Origin: Erythrobacter fulvus
GTDB taxonomy: Bacteria; Pseudomonadota; Alphaproteobacteria; Sphingomonadales; Sphingomonadaceae
Direction: 5' to 3'
Length of the DNA: 64,000 nt
NCBI RefSeq assembly: GCF_028595285.1
Contig: NZ_JAQQXQ010000003.1
Span: 62,001 to 126,000, forward strand
In this document: one piece after another, positions 9,737-16,872 of the stretch
Numbering within the stretch: position 1 is the stretch's first letter
Layout of the letters: each line of letters opens with the position of its first letter
Notes under the pieces: model-generated
Database searches by the model: none
Seen by the model: the letters and a program-made list of their open reading frames with translations, nothing else
Told to the model about the DNA's origin: nothing
Translations under genes and position numbers: made by a program

Positions 9737-10914
9737 TGAGGCGGGCGGTGCGGCTTACGGCGCTGCTGGCGCTGGCGACGGGGTTGGGTGCATGTGCGCA
9801 TGTGCCGCCCCCGGAGCCGGACCAGCCGCCCGTCGCCGCAACCCCGGCTTGTCGCAGCGCTGCGGCGAGTCTTCATTTCGATTTTGTCGGCGCCGCGCCT
9901 TCGGCCTGTTCGGTCGAGGGCGCGCGTGCATTTGGCCTGCTGGTGACGCCCGAACATGCGCCGCCGATCAATCCCAGCCCGTGGTATGCTTTCCGCTACG
10001 AGGCGGAAGGGGGCGAACCGCTTGCGGTGACCCTTCGTTATCTCGGCGCGCAGCATCGCTATGCGCCGAAATGGAGCGACGGTGCAGGGGAGTGGCGCGA
10101 TTTGCCGGTTGAACCGGAAGCGGACGGCAAGGGCGTCATTCTGCGCCTTCCGGCGGGTAAAGGACTGGTTGCCGCGCAGGAAATCCTGACGCCCGGAGAT
10201 ACCGCCAACGATCTGGCGCGCTGGAGCGCTGCCACGGGCGCGCAACCTTTCACTCTTGGCCTTTCGCATGACGGACGTCCGGTCGACGCCATCCGGCTGG
10301 GTCGCGCGGATGCGCCGCGGCTGGTAATCCTGCTTGGCCGCCAGCACCCTCCCGAAGTGACCGGGGCGATCGCGATGCGCGCTTTCGTCGATGCGCTGGC
10401 CGAACAGGCGGCTGATCTGGGCGATGTGCAGTTCCTGATCGTACCGATGCTCAACCCCGACGGCGTCACGCGTGGCCATTGGCGCGCCAATCGCGGCGCG
10501 AAGGATCTCAACCGCGACTGGGGGCTGTTCACCCAACCTGAAACCCGTGCCGTCAAGGCCTGGCTCGATGCTCTGCCGCAAGCGGTGCGTCCGGTGCTGA
10601 TGGTGGATTTCCATTCGACCCGCGCCAATCTGTTCTATGTGCAAGGCCCGGACGAAGCCAGCGCTGCCCAGCAGCGGTTCCGTGCAGCATGGTTGGATGG
10701 CCGCGAAAGCGCGCTACCGGGCTATCCCTTCACGATCGAGCCGCGCAACGCCAATCCCGGCAGCGGCACGGCGAAGAACTGGTTCTTCGAGAATTTCGCT
10801 ATCCCGGCCTATACCTACGAGGTGGCCGATGATGCCGACCGCGTCGGCACCCGCGCCGCCGCGCGCGCGCTGGCGGACAGCCTGATCCCGGCGCTGGACA
10901 CGCTAGAGCGCTGA
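9736..10914 (+). CDS. M14-family zinc carboxypeptidase, lipoprotein
   Basis: A 392-residue protein with a lipoprotein signal (lipobox LGAC near residue 20), so probably anchored to the outer or inner membrane facing the periplasm. The M14 zinc ligands are visible as HPPE (His204, Glu207) and His293 (VDFHS). The catalytic Glu is Glu362 in YTYEVADD, and NRDWG matches the family's conserved arginine region. It would remove C-terminal residues from a peptide, or an amidated acid. It is coupled to the receptor gene and is the last gene of the operon with dctA, whose transporter family accepts acidic amino acids. A role in releasing Asp, Glu or a dicarboxylate for DctA is an attractive inference. 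Confidence 0.86.
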   Translation: MRRAVRLTALLALATGLGACAHVPPPEPDQPPVAATPACRSAAASLHFDFVGAAPSACSVEGARAFGLLVTPEHAPPINPSPWYAFRYEAEGGEPLAVTLRYLGAQHRYAPKWSDGAGEWRDLPVEPEADGKGVILRLPAGKGLVAAQEILTPGDTANDLARWSAATGAQPFTLGLSHDGRPVDAIRLGRADAPRLVILLGRQHPPEVTGAIAMRAFVDALAEQAADLGDVQFLIVPMLNPDGVTRGHWRANRGAKDLNRDWGLFTQPETRAVKAWLDALPQAVRPVLMVDFHSTRANLFYVQGPDEASAAQQRFRAAWLDGRESALPGYPFTIEPRNANPGSGTAKNWFFENFAIPAYTYEVADDADRVGTRAAARALADSLIPALDTLER

Positions 10915-10973
10915 ATACCGCCGTGGCGGTGCCATCAGGCCGATTGCGCATCTTTTCTGTCATGCATCAATGT

Positions 10974-10987
10974 AGCGCTTAAGCGCT
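10974..10987. promoter_or_regulatory. Perfect 14-bp palindrome AGCGCTTAAGCGCT
   Basis: It lies in the 275-bp gap after the M14 gene. A GTAGC/GCTAC pair (10972-10976 with about 11003-11007) could enclose it in a larger hairpin. It could be a repressor operator or part of a transcription end; there is no T-tract. Confidence 0.35.
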
Positions 10988-11088
10988 TCTGCGGCGCCTT
11001 CGGCTACGTCGCGAGATCGATGGTATGGCCGCTGCTGCCTCGAGCTGACCCCGGCAGCAAACCGACTGATCGGGGCCGGAAATGCATA

Positions 11089-11132
11089 TCTATAAAATAG
11101 AATAGTTTTGAAGATATATTGAATTTTTCAGA
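11089..11132. promoter_or_regulatory. AT-rich promoter/operator region upstream of the dehydrogenase-like gene
   Basis: An AT-rich island in GC-rich surroundings. It contains the inverted repeats TCTATAAAATAGA (11089-11101) and TGAATTTTTCA (about 11121-11131), and the 10-mer TTGAAGATAT (11108-11117), which recurs upstream of the second ArsR gene at 15454-15463. ArsR-family operators are typically AT-rich imperfect palindromes, so this is a candidate site for one of the two local ArsR proteins. Confidence 0.45.
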
Positions 11133-11189
11133 CAAAGGATGCTCGTCTAGACAGCCGCCTCGTAACCGCAAATGCGAAAGGGCTGAGCC

Positions 11190-12359
11190 ATGGATAGAGC
11201 CAATCACAAGCCGGAATCCTTGACCCTTGCAGCGGGCCGCCCCGCGGCTTCGGCGGGTGCGCAGGCTCGTCCGTCGCTGCGTCTGATTTCCACTGGCCTG
11301 CGTCTTGCCGAGCCGGTTGTGCCCGCCGATGCTGCTTGGGCCGATGCTTTTGCGCGGCTGCTGGGCTGGCTTGGAATCGATGTCGAGGCGGTCGAATTGC
11401 CGCGCGCCACCGGTCTACGCAAGGTTGCCGGCTGGGCACGGGCTGCCGCTGCCGGCGCCGCTGCACCGCAGTTTGCGCCGTGGCAGGCGATTTCGCCCGT
11501 GGCGCTACAAAACGCAGGCAGCAGCGAATTGCCGCGTGCCGACTGGACGGTCAGCTACCTGTTCGATCACGGACAAGGCAGCGCCGCGCGCGGGGCGTCG
11601 ATCGATCTGGCGCTTATGTCTCCCCACCCGGCACGCTGCGAGGCCGAGGAAGCGGGCGATCCGCCGGTGACGCGCCCCGCCATACTGGAAGCCATGATCC
11701 GTGCAGCGCGGGACGAGGGCCGCGAGCATATTGTGATCATTGCCGCCGCTCGCCAGCGTAATGCGCTGGCCCGTCAGCTTCTGCTGATCGATCGGGCGCT
11801 AACCCGCGAAGGGCTGGAGCTCGAAATCCTGGCCGTGGAACAGGCTTTGCCTGCGTTGATGGTGCCCCGTCCGCGCTGGGATGCACTGATTGTGATGCCC
11901 GAATTGCGCAGCATCGTGTTCACGCTGCTGGCCGAGGCGAGCGAGGTGCGCGCGCCGTGGCCGATGCTGTGGCACGATGCCCGCGGGCCGGTGCTGGTGG
12001 CCAGCGAGGCACTGGGCGAGGCCGGTGCGCGTCTGTCGCTTGATGCCGTGGCGCTGGTGCAGGCGCTGGCGCTGACCTTGCAGCATGCCGGCATGAATTC
12101 TGCCGCGCGGCGCCTGCATGAAAGCAGCGCCAGGCTGCGCGACAGCGGGACTGTTACCGCCTCGCGCGGCTCGCCCGCGCCCTATGTCACCCAGGTCGAC
12201 GATGCACAGTTCGTGCAACTGGTTTGCGCAGGTCTTCCGGCGGGCGGCCGTGCCGTGCCACAATGGCGTGCGCTGGGTGATGTTGTTTCCGGGGGAACCG
12301 GGCGCGAAGATATGCGTCTTTATATCGTCGCGTCCGGTTCCTCTTCCTCCTCTTCGTGA
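11190..12359 (+). CDS. Degenerate isocitrate/isopropylmalate-dehydrogenase-like protein
   Basis: A 389-residue protein. The C-terminal half (about 165-350) follows the layout of the isocitrate/isopropylmalate dehydrogenase family: an AAxxEGR helix and VIIAAAR strand, a MPELRSIVFTLLAE segment, then ALALTLQHAGM and SGTVTASRG. The family's catalytic and cofactor motifs (a Lys in HKAN, paired Asp in GDxxSD, the HGSAPDIAG loop) are replaced. It is therefore probably not an active decarboxylating dehydrogenase. The C terminus ends in a run of serines. It is followed 13 nt later by an ArsR-like gene and is probably co-transcribed with it, next to the carbon module. The family call is tentative. Confidence 0.5.
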   Translation: MDRANHKPESLTLAAGRPAASAGAQARPSLRLISTGLRLAEPVVPADAAWADAFARLLGWLGIDVEAVELPRATGLRKVAGWARAAAAGAAAPQFAPWQAISPVALQNAGSSELPRADWTVSYLFDHGQGSAARGASIDLALMSPHPARCEAEEAGDPPVTRPAILEAMIRAARDEGREHIVIIAAARQRNALARQLLLIDRALTREGLELEILAVEQALPALMVPRPRWDALIVMPELRSIVFTLLAEASEVRAPWPMLWHDARGPVLVASEALGEAGARLSLDAVALVQALALTLQHAGMNSAARRLHESSARLRDSGTVTASRGSPAPYVTQVDDAQFVQLVCAGLPAGGRAVPQWRALGDVVSGGTGREDMRLYIVASGSSSSSS

Positions 12360-12372
12360 AAGGTCGCCTCCC

Positions 12373-12738
12373 ATGCCAAGCCGCAAGATAGTCGCAAACG
12401 AGCTGGCCAACGTGCTGCGCCAGATTTCCCATCCCGACCGTATCCGTCTGCTGCTCAAGCTTCAGACCGGCGATCTGACGGTGAATGAACTGGCCGAAAC
12501 GCTGGAAATTCCGGCCACCCGCGTGTCACAGCATCTCGGCGTGCTACGCGCGATCGCGCTGGTCGAAACCGAGGCGCAGGCCCAGAAGCGGGTCTATCGT
12601 CTGAGCCAGCCGGAGCTTGCCCTGTGGCTGATCGACGGCATCGACTTTATCGCCCACCGGCTCGGCCGGGCCAGCGCCAAGGACATCGAGATGGCCAAGG
12701 AGCTGTGGCACCAGGAAGCATCGGAAACGGTGATCTGA
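12373..12738 (+). CDS. ArsR-like winged-helix regulator (paralogue 1)
   Basis: A 121-residue winged-helix protein starting at the ATG at 12373. The HTH core is LTVNELAETLEIPATRVSQHLGVLRA, read in parts as NELAETL and ATRVSQHL, followed by a wing near KRVYRLS. It contains no cysteine and lacks the ELCVCDL metal-site motif of classical ArsR, so a metal ligand of that type is ruled out. It is clearly paralogous to the regulator at 15038-15403: both are 121 residues and share PSRxIV, HPDRxRL and PATRxSQHL. It follows the dehydrogenase-like gene and converges on the SulP gene with a 10-nt gap. Confidence 0.85.
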   Translation: MPSRKIVANELANVLRQISHPDRIRLLLKLQTGDLTVNELAETLEIPATRVSQHLGVLRAIALVETEAQAQKRVYRLSQPELALWLIDGIDFIAHRLGRASAKDIEMAKELWHQEASETVI

Positions 12739-12748
12739 ACCCGCTGGC

Positions 12749-14317
12749 TCAGGCAGCTGGCCGCTGCATGAGTGCCGGGATTTCGGTGCGCGAGGGATCC
12801 TGCGAGCGGCGGCCATAGGCCTGGACCAGCGCATTCCATTCGACGGTCAGGCTGCCGCCGGTGCTCTGGTGAAGCTTTTCCCACGAGGAAAGCATCTCAA
12901 GACAGGCGTGGTCGATGTAGTCCAGCTTTTCGACATGGATATGCACCTCGGCCCCGCGCGGAGTGCTTTCCAATGCGCCCGATAGCTGCGGGATCGAGAA
13001 GAATGTGGCCGAACCGGTCATCCACACGTCGGTGCGGTTGGATTGCTTGTCGTGCGTCACGTCGATCGACAAGTGTGAGAAGGTGTAGACCAGCTTCAAC
13101 GTCGCCAGCACGAAGCCGAGGATCACGCCGGTAAGCAGATCGATCGCCACAACACCGATCAGCGTCACGAAATAGATCGCCAGCTCTTGCCTGCCGAATT
13201 CGGCGATCTTGCGGATCTGCGCCACGTTGACGAGCTTGTAGCCCGTATAGACGAGGATCGCGGCCAGCACCGCAGTGGGCACCTGATTGAGAACGAAGGG
13301 GAAGGCAGCCACTGCCAACAGCAGCCATGCGCCGTGCAGGATCGCGGAAATGCGCGTGGTGGCTCCGGCCTCGACATTGGCGGCCGAGCGGACAATGACC
13401 CCGGTCATCGGCAAGGCACCCAGCGCGCCGCAGATGATATTGCCGATCCCCTGCGCGCGCAGCTCCTTATCGTACTGGGTGCGCGCGCCGATGTGCATCT
13501 TGTCGACCGCCGTTGCGCAGAGCAGCGTTTCGGCGCTGGCAACGAAGGCGAACACGATGCCCAGCGTGATGATCTCGCGATCGAGCGCGCCGGCCAGTGC
13601 TTCGGGGGTGGGGATGTTGAGCGCGTCGGTCAGATTGGCGGGCACAGCCACCAGCGTGATAGGCAGCGCGAAGACGAGCGCGAAAATCGTGCCGACGATG
13701 ACGCCAAGCAGCGGCCCGGGCAGTAGTGCGAGTGTTTTGGGCTTGAACTTGTTCCAGGCGATAATGGTCGAAATCGTGATGATCCCCGCCATCGCCGCGA
13801 GGTGATGGACCGAGCCATCGGCCGGGAACACCTTGATAATCGCCTCGGGGATCGCGGCGAGATTGGCGAGCCCGCCCGAGCGCGGGGCATCGTCGAGCAT
13901 GACATGGAACTGCGATGCGAAGATCAGCACGCCGATGCCCGCCAGCATCCCGTGGATCACCGAAGGCGAGATAGCGCGGAACCACTGGCCCAACCGGAAC
14001 ACACCCGCCAACAATTGCAGCGCACCGGCGATCAGGCCGACGACGCCGAGCATGATCAGGCCATGTTCGTCCACCAGCTGGAACACCAGCACCGCCATAC
14101 CCGCTGCCGGACCGCTGACCTGCAGCGGCGAACCGGCGATGCTCCCCACCACCAGCCCGCCGACAATCCCGGTAATGAGGCCAAGCGCGGGCGGCGCGCC
14201 CGAAGCGATGGCGATGCCCATGCACAGCGGCAAGGCGACCAGGAACACCACGATAGAGGCGAGAAAATCCCTGCCGACAACGGCGGAATTCAGGCCTTGG
14301 GACGCTTGTGCATTCAT
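12749..14317 (-). CDS. SulP-family anion (probable bicarbonate) transporter with STAS domain
   Basis: A 522-residue inner-membrane transporter. The SulP core starts with GRDFLASIVVFLVALPLCMG, includes the GLITGIVGGLVVG and SGPAAGMAVLVF segments, and has about a dozen hydrophobic helices. It ends in a cytoplasmic STAS domain at about 425-515. The family carries sulfate, bicarbonate or other anions. The gene 41 nt upstream encodes a carbonic anhydrase, which favours bicarbonate or CO2 homeostasis, but sulfate cannot be excluded. It is the last gene of the minus-strand operon ArsR-carbonic anhydrase-SulP. Confidence 0.87.
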   Translation of the reverse strand: MNAQASQGLNSAVVGRDFLASIVVFLVALPLCMGIAIASGAPPALGLITGIVGGLVVGSIAGSPLQVSGPAAGMAVLVFQLVDEHGLIMLGVVGLIAGALQLLAGVFRLGQWFRAISPSVIHGMLAGIGVLIFASQFHVMLDDAPRSGGLANLAAIPEAIIKVFPADGSVHHLAAMAGIITISTIIAWNKFKPKTLALLPGPLLGVIVGTIFALVFALPITLVAVPANLTDALNIPTPEALAGALDREIITLGIVFAFVASAETLLCATAVDKMHIGARTQYDKELRAQGIGNIICGALGALPMTGVIVRSAANVEAGATTRISAILHGAWLLLAVAAFPFVLNQVPTAVLAAILVYTGYKLVNVAQIRKIAEFGRQELAIYFVTLIGVVAIDLLTGVILGFVLATLKLVYTFSHLSIDVTHDKQSNRTDVWMTGSATFFSIPQLSGALESTPRGAEVHIHVEKLDYIDHACLEMLSSWEKLHQSTGGSLTVEWNALVQAYGRRSQDPSRTEIPALMQRPAA

Positions 14318-14358
14318 CTAATGGGTGCTCCGAAAAGTATGGTGTTGGCCAGCCGCGA

Positions 14359-15024
14359 TCAGCAGGCGTGGCTGGCGAGCGCCGCCGAGGCGAGTTCCGA
14401 AGCGTAGCGTTCTTCAACAGGCAGCCAGGATCCGGTCGTCTCGTCGAAGGCCGAAACCTCGCCGGTCTTGATGTCGTAGACCCAGCCGTGCAGCTTCACC
14501 GCCTTCTGCGCCAGCGCGACCGCCACTGTCGGGTGGGTCTTGAGGTGCTGCAATTGCAGGATGACGTTCTGTTCGAGCAGCATGCGCATCTTGGCTTCGG
14601 GATCGAGACCCGCGCCCAGCGTTTCGACGATGTCGACCGCGCCCTGTGAGTAGCCCAGCCATTCGCGCACGTGCGGCAGATTGGTCAGGCCCTCACGGTT
14701 CATGGCACCCTTCATCGCCCCGCATTCGGTGTGGCCGCAGATCACGATGTGGGGAATGCCCAGCGCGCCGATGGCGAATTCGATCGACGCGGTCATCCCG
14801 CCGGTCTGGTTGGTGTGCGGCGGAACGATGTTGCCTGCGTTGCGGCAGATGAACAGCTCTCCCGGATCGGTCTGGGTGATCATCGCCGTCTCTATCCTGC
14901 TGTCCGAGCAAGTGATGAACAGCGCCTCTGGGCTCTGGCCGGTGCTCAGCCGTTCGAACAGCTCCTGCTTCTCGGGGAAGACCTCGCGCTGGAACTTTAT
15001 GACACCAAGGGCAAATTTCGACAT
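14359..15024 (-). CDS. Beta-class carbonic anhydrase
   Basis: A 221-residue cytoplasmic enzyme that interconverts CO2 and bicarbonate. The zinc ligands are Cys39, His98 and Cys101, in CSDSR and GHTECGAMKG; the Asp41/Arg43 dyad of CSDSR is intact. The ATG at 15024 has an AGAAGGA ribosome site and gives a normal family length. The frame is open further upstream but only into the antisense of the regulator gene. It lies 13 nt after the ArsR-like gene and 41 nt before SulP, so it would supply or consume bicarbonate for that transporter. It is probably controlled by the first gene of its operon. Confidence 0.94.
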   Translation of the reverse strand: MSKFALGVIKFQREVFPEKQELFERLSTGQSPEALFITCSDSRIETAMITQTDPGELFICRNAGNIVPPHTNQTGGMTASIEFAIGALGIPHIVICGHTECGAMKGAMNREGLTNLPHVREWLGYSQGAVDIVETLGAGLDPEAKMRMLLEQNVILQLQHLKTHPTVAVALAQKAVKLHGWVYDIKTGEVSAFDETTGSWLPVEERYASELASAALASHAC

Positions 15025-15037
15025 TCGGGTAGTCCTT

Positions 15038-15403
15038 CTAGCTGGAACTTTGGGGGGACTCGGCCGTCCACAATTCGCGCACTTCGTCGATATGCGCGCC
15101 TTCGCCGAGGCGGTTACGGACATCGACGAAATCGAGCGCCTCGACGATCCACGCAGCGATGCCGGGGTGGGTGAGGCGATAGAAATGATTGCGCCCCTCG
15201 CGCCGGTCTTCGACAATCCGGTGGGCGCGCAGCGGGGCAAGGTGCTGGGAGATGCGGGTCGCCGGCAGATCGAGTGCGGCGGCGATGCTGCTTACGTCCT
15301 GTTCGCCAAGGCGCAGCTCCTCGATCAGGCGAAGCCTGTCGGGATGAGCCAGCAACCTTAGCAGGTCGGCCAGCTCGCGGGATACGATGATCCTGCTCGG
15401 CAA
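15038..15403 (-). CDS. ArsR-like winged-helix regulator (paralogue 2)
   Basis: The first gene of the operon regulator-carbonic anhydrase-SulP. A TTG at 15403 is preferred because a GGGAGG site sits 5 nt upstream, because the protein then has exactly the 121 residues of its paralogue at 12373, and because both begin PSRxIV. An ATG at 15424 would add seven residues. The HTH is SSIAAALDLPATRISQHL with a wing at HFYRLTH. It has no cysteine. It diverges from the VIT transporter across 167 bp. It probably represses its own operon when a signal linked to inorganic carbon is absent; the ligand cannot be told. Confidence 0.83.
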   Translation of the reverse strand: MPSRIIVSRELADLLRLLAHPDRLRLIEELRLGEQDVSSIAAALDLPATRISQHLAPLRAHRIVEDRREGRNHFYRLTHPGIAAWIVEALDFVDVRNRLGEGAHIDEVRELWTAESPQSSS

Positions 15404-15424
15404 TGCCCCCTCCCAAACCTGCAA

Positions 15425-15465
15425 GAATATGCAGATGTGAAGCTGTATAGCTATTGAAGATATTC
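15425..15465. promoter_or_regulatory. AT-rich region with motif TTGAAGATAT upstream of ArsR paralogue 2
   Basis: A GAATAT at 15425-15430 pairs with ATATTC at 15460-15465. The 10-mer TTGAAGATAT at 15454-15463 is identical to one at 11108-11117 upstream of the operon of the other ArsR paralogue. It is a candidate shared operator, and the region also divides this operon from the VIT gene. Confidence 0.42.
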
Positions 15466-15570
15466 GAGTCGGTCAAGAGATCTTCCCGAAAGCGGTCGTT
15501 TGCCCGCGCGCGCAGGTGCTTGCATTCGCGGCAAACACGTCGGAAACTCCCGCGACAGGAGAAGTTTTTG

Positions 15571-16275
15571 ATGGTCCACCCGAGCGCCCACGCCGATGAC
15601 CCCCATTACGTCCACCGCACCGGCTGGCTGCGCGCGGCGGTGCTTGGGGCCAATGACGGGATCGTGTCGGTCTCCTCGCTGATCCTTGGCGTGGCGGCAG
15701 CAACGCCCGAGCCCGGGGCGATCCTTGTGGCGGGGGTGGCGGGGCTGGTCGCCGGCGCGATGTCGATGGCTGCGGGTGAGTTCATTTCCGTTTCCTCGCA
15801 GCGCGATTCCGAGCAGGCCGACATTCGCCGCGAAAAGGAGGCGCTGGTCGAAACGCCCGAACAGGAACTGGCGGAACTCGCGGCGATCTATCGCGAGCGC
15901 GGTCTGAGCGCGGAAACCGCGAGGCTCGTCGCGCGCGAATTGAGCGCGCATGATGCGCTGACGGCCCATGTGCGCGACGAACTGGGCCTGTCCGAACACC
16001 TCGCAGCGCGGCCCTTGCAGGCGGCATTCGCATCGGGCGTGACCTTCAGTGCAGCGGCGGCGATCCCCCTGCTGGCGGCTTGGCTGGCACCGGTCGGGGC
16101 CATCATCGAAGTGGTGCTGCTAGTGTCGATCGTAACGCTCGCGATCCTTGGTGCGCTGGGGGCACAGGCTGGCGGAGCGCCGTTGCTGCGGGCGACCTTG
16201 CGCGTGGTCGGCTGGGGCGTTTTCGCCATGGCGGTCACCGCCGCGATCGGCTGGCTGTTCGGTGTGAGCGTCTGA
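15571..16275 (+). CDS. VIT/CCC1-family iron/manganese transporter
   Basis: A 234-residue membrane protein. The start at 15571 has a clear GGAGAAG ribosome site. It opens with WLRAAVLGANDGIVSVSSLILGV, read as the family signature GANDGIVS, then GAMSMAAGEFISVSSQ. A charged cytoplasmic loop follows (about 75-145), then three hydrophobic segments. The family exports or sequesters Fe(II)/Mn(II) by proton antiport; in bacteria it probably lowers cytoplasmic metal. It diverges from the ArsR operon and has no obvious metal box. Confidence 0.9.
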   Translation: MVHPSAHADDPHYVHRTGWLRAAVLGANDGIVSVSSLILGVAAATPEPGAILVAGVAGLVAGAMSMAAGEFISVSSQRDSEQADIRREKEALVETPEQELAELAAIYRERGLSAETARLVARELSAHDALTAHVRDELGLSEHLAARPLQAAFASGVTFSAAAAIPLLAAWLAPVGAIIEVVLLVSIVTLAILGALGAQAGGAPLLRATLRVVGWGVFAMAVTAAIGWLFGVSV

Positions 16276-16389
16276 CGGGACACTGTGCATTTGGCGGTCC
16301 GCACCGGTCTGCGGTGTCTTTCCCATGGCTCGGAGACGACAGCGCTGCTAGGCTGCACCCTAAGGGAAACCAGAGAAGGATAGGCGGGC

Positions 16390-16872
16390 GTGGCAATCGG
16401 CTTTACGGTCAATGGCAAGCAAGTGAACGTGGAGGCGGAGGCCGACACCCCCTTGCTGTGGGTATTGCGCGAAGATCTTGCGCTGACCGGCACCAAATTC
16501 GGCTGCGGCATCGCAGCTTGCGGGGCATGTTCGGTGCATGTCGACGGGGAGTTGACCCGCTCGTGCAGTGTCCCTGTCAGCGATATCGCGGGCAAGGCGG
16601 TCACCACCATCGAAGGCTTGAAAAGCGATGATGGTGCGCTGCATGCCGTGCAGCAGGCATGGATCGACGCGCAGGTGCCGCAATGCGGATATTGCCAGTC
16701 GGGCCAGATTATGGCCGCAGTGGCGCTGATCGAGCGGACGGGCACACCGTCGGACACCCAGATCGACGAGGCGATGACCAATATCTGCCGCTGCGGCACC
16801 TATCCGCGCATCCGCGCAGCGATCCTCGCGGCGACCGGTCAGGCTGCCGCCAATATTCAGGGAGAGGCATGA
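16390..16872 (+). CDS. (2Fe-2S) subunit of a molybdenum hydroxylase (IorA/CoxS-like)
   Basis: A 160-residue electron-transfer subunit. An N-terminal plant-type 2Fe-2S cluster is bound by Cys39, Cys44, Cys47 and Cys59. The C-terminal helical 2Fe-2S domain is bound by Cys99, Cys102, Cys133 and Cys135 (CGYC and CRC). The start is a GTG with AGAAGGA about 9 nt upstream. The Mo subunit begins on its stop codon (ATGA). Together they resemble two-subunit isoquinoline-1-oxidoreductase or membrane aldehyde dehydrogenase systems that lack a flavin subunit and pass electrons to a cytochrome. Confidence 0.93.
   Translation: MAIGFTVNGKQVNVEAEADTPLLWVLREDLALTGTKFGCGIAACGACSVHVDGELTRSCSVPVSDIAGKAVTTIEGLKSDDGALHAVQQAWIDAQVPQCGYCQSGQIMAAVALIERTGTPSDTQIDEAMTNICRCGTYPRIRAAILAATGQAAANIQGEA

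Noticed and set aside
10974..10987. AGCGCTTAAGCGCT as an operator of the local LacI protein
   Set aside because: It does not match the TTGnGAACGTTCnCAA palindrome beside that gene and is 16 kb away.
15404..15424. ATG at 15424 as start of ArsR paralogue 2
   Set aside because: The TTG at 15403 has a better spaced ribosome site and matches the paralogue in length and N-terminal sequence.
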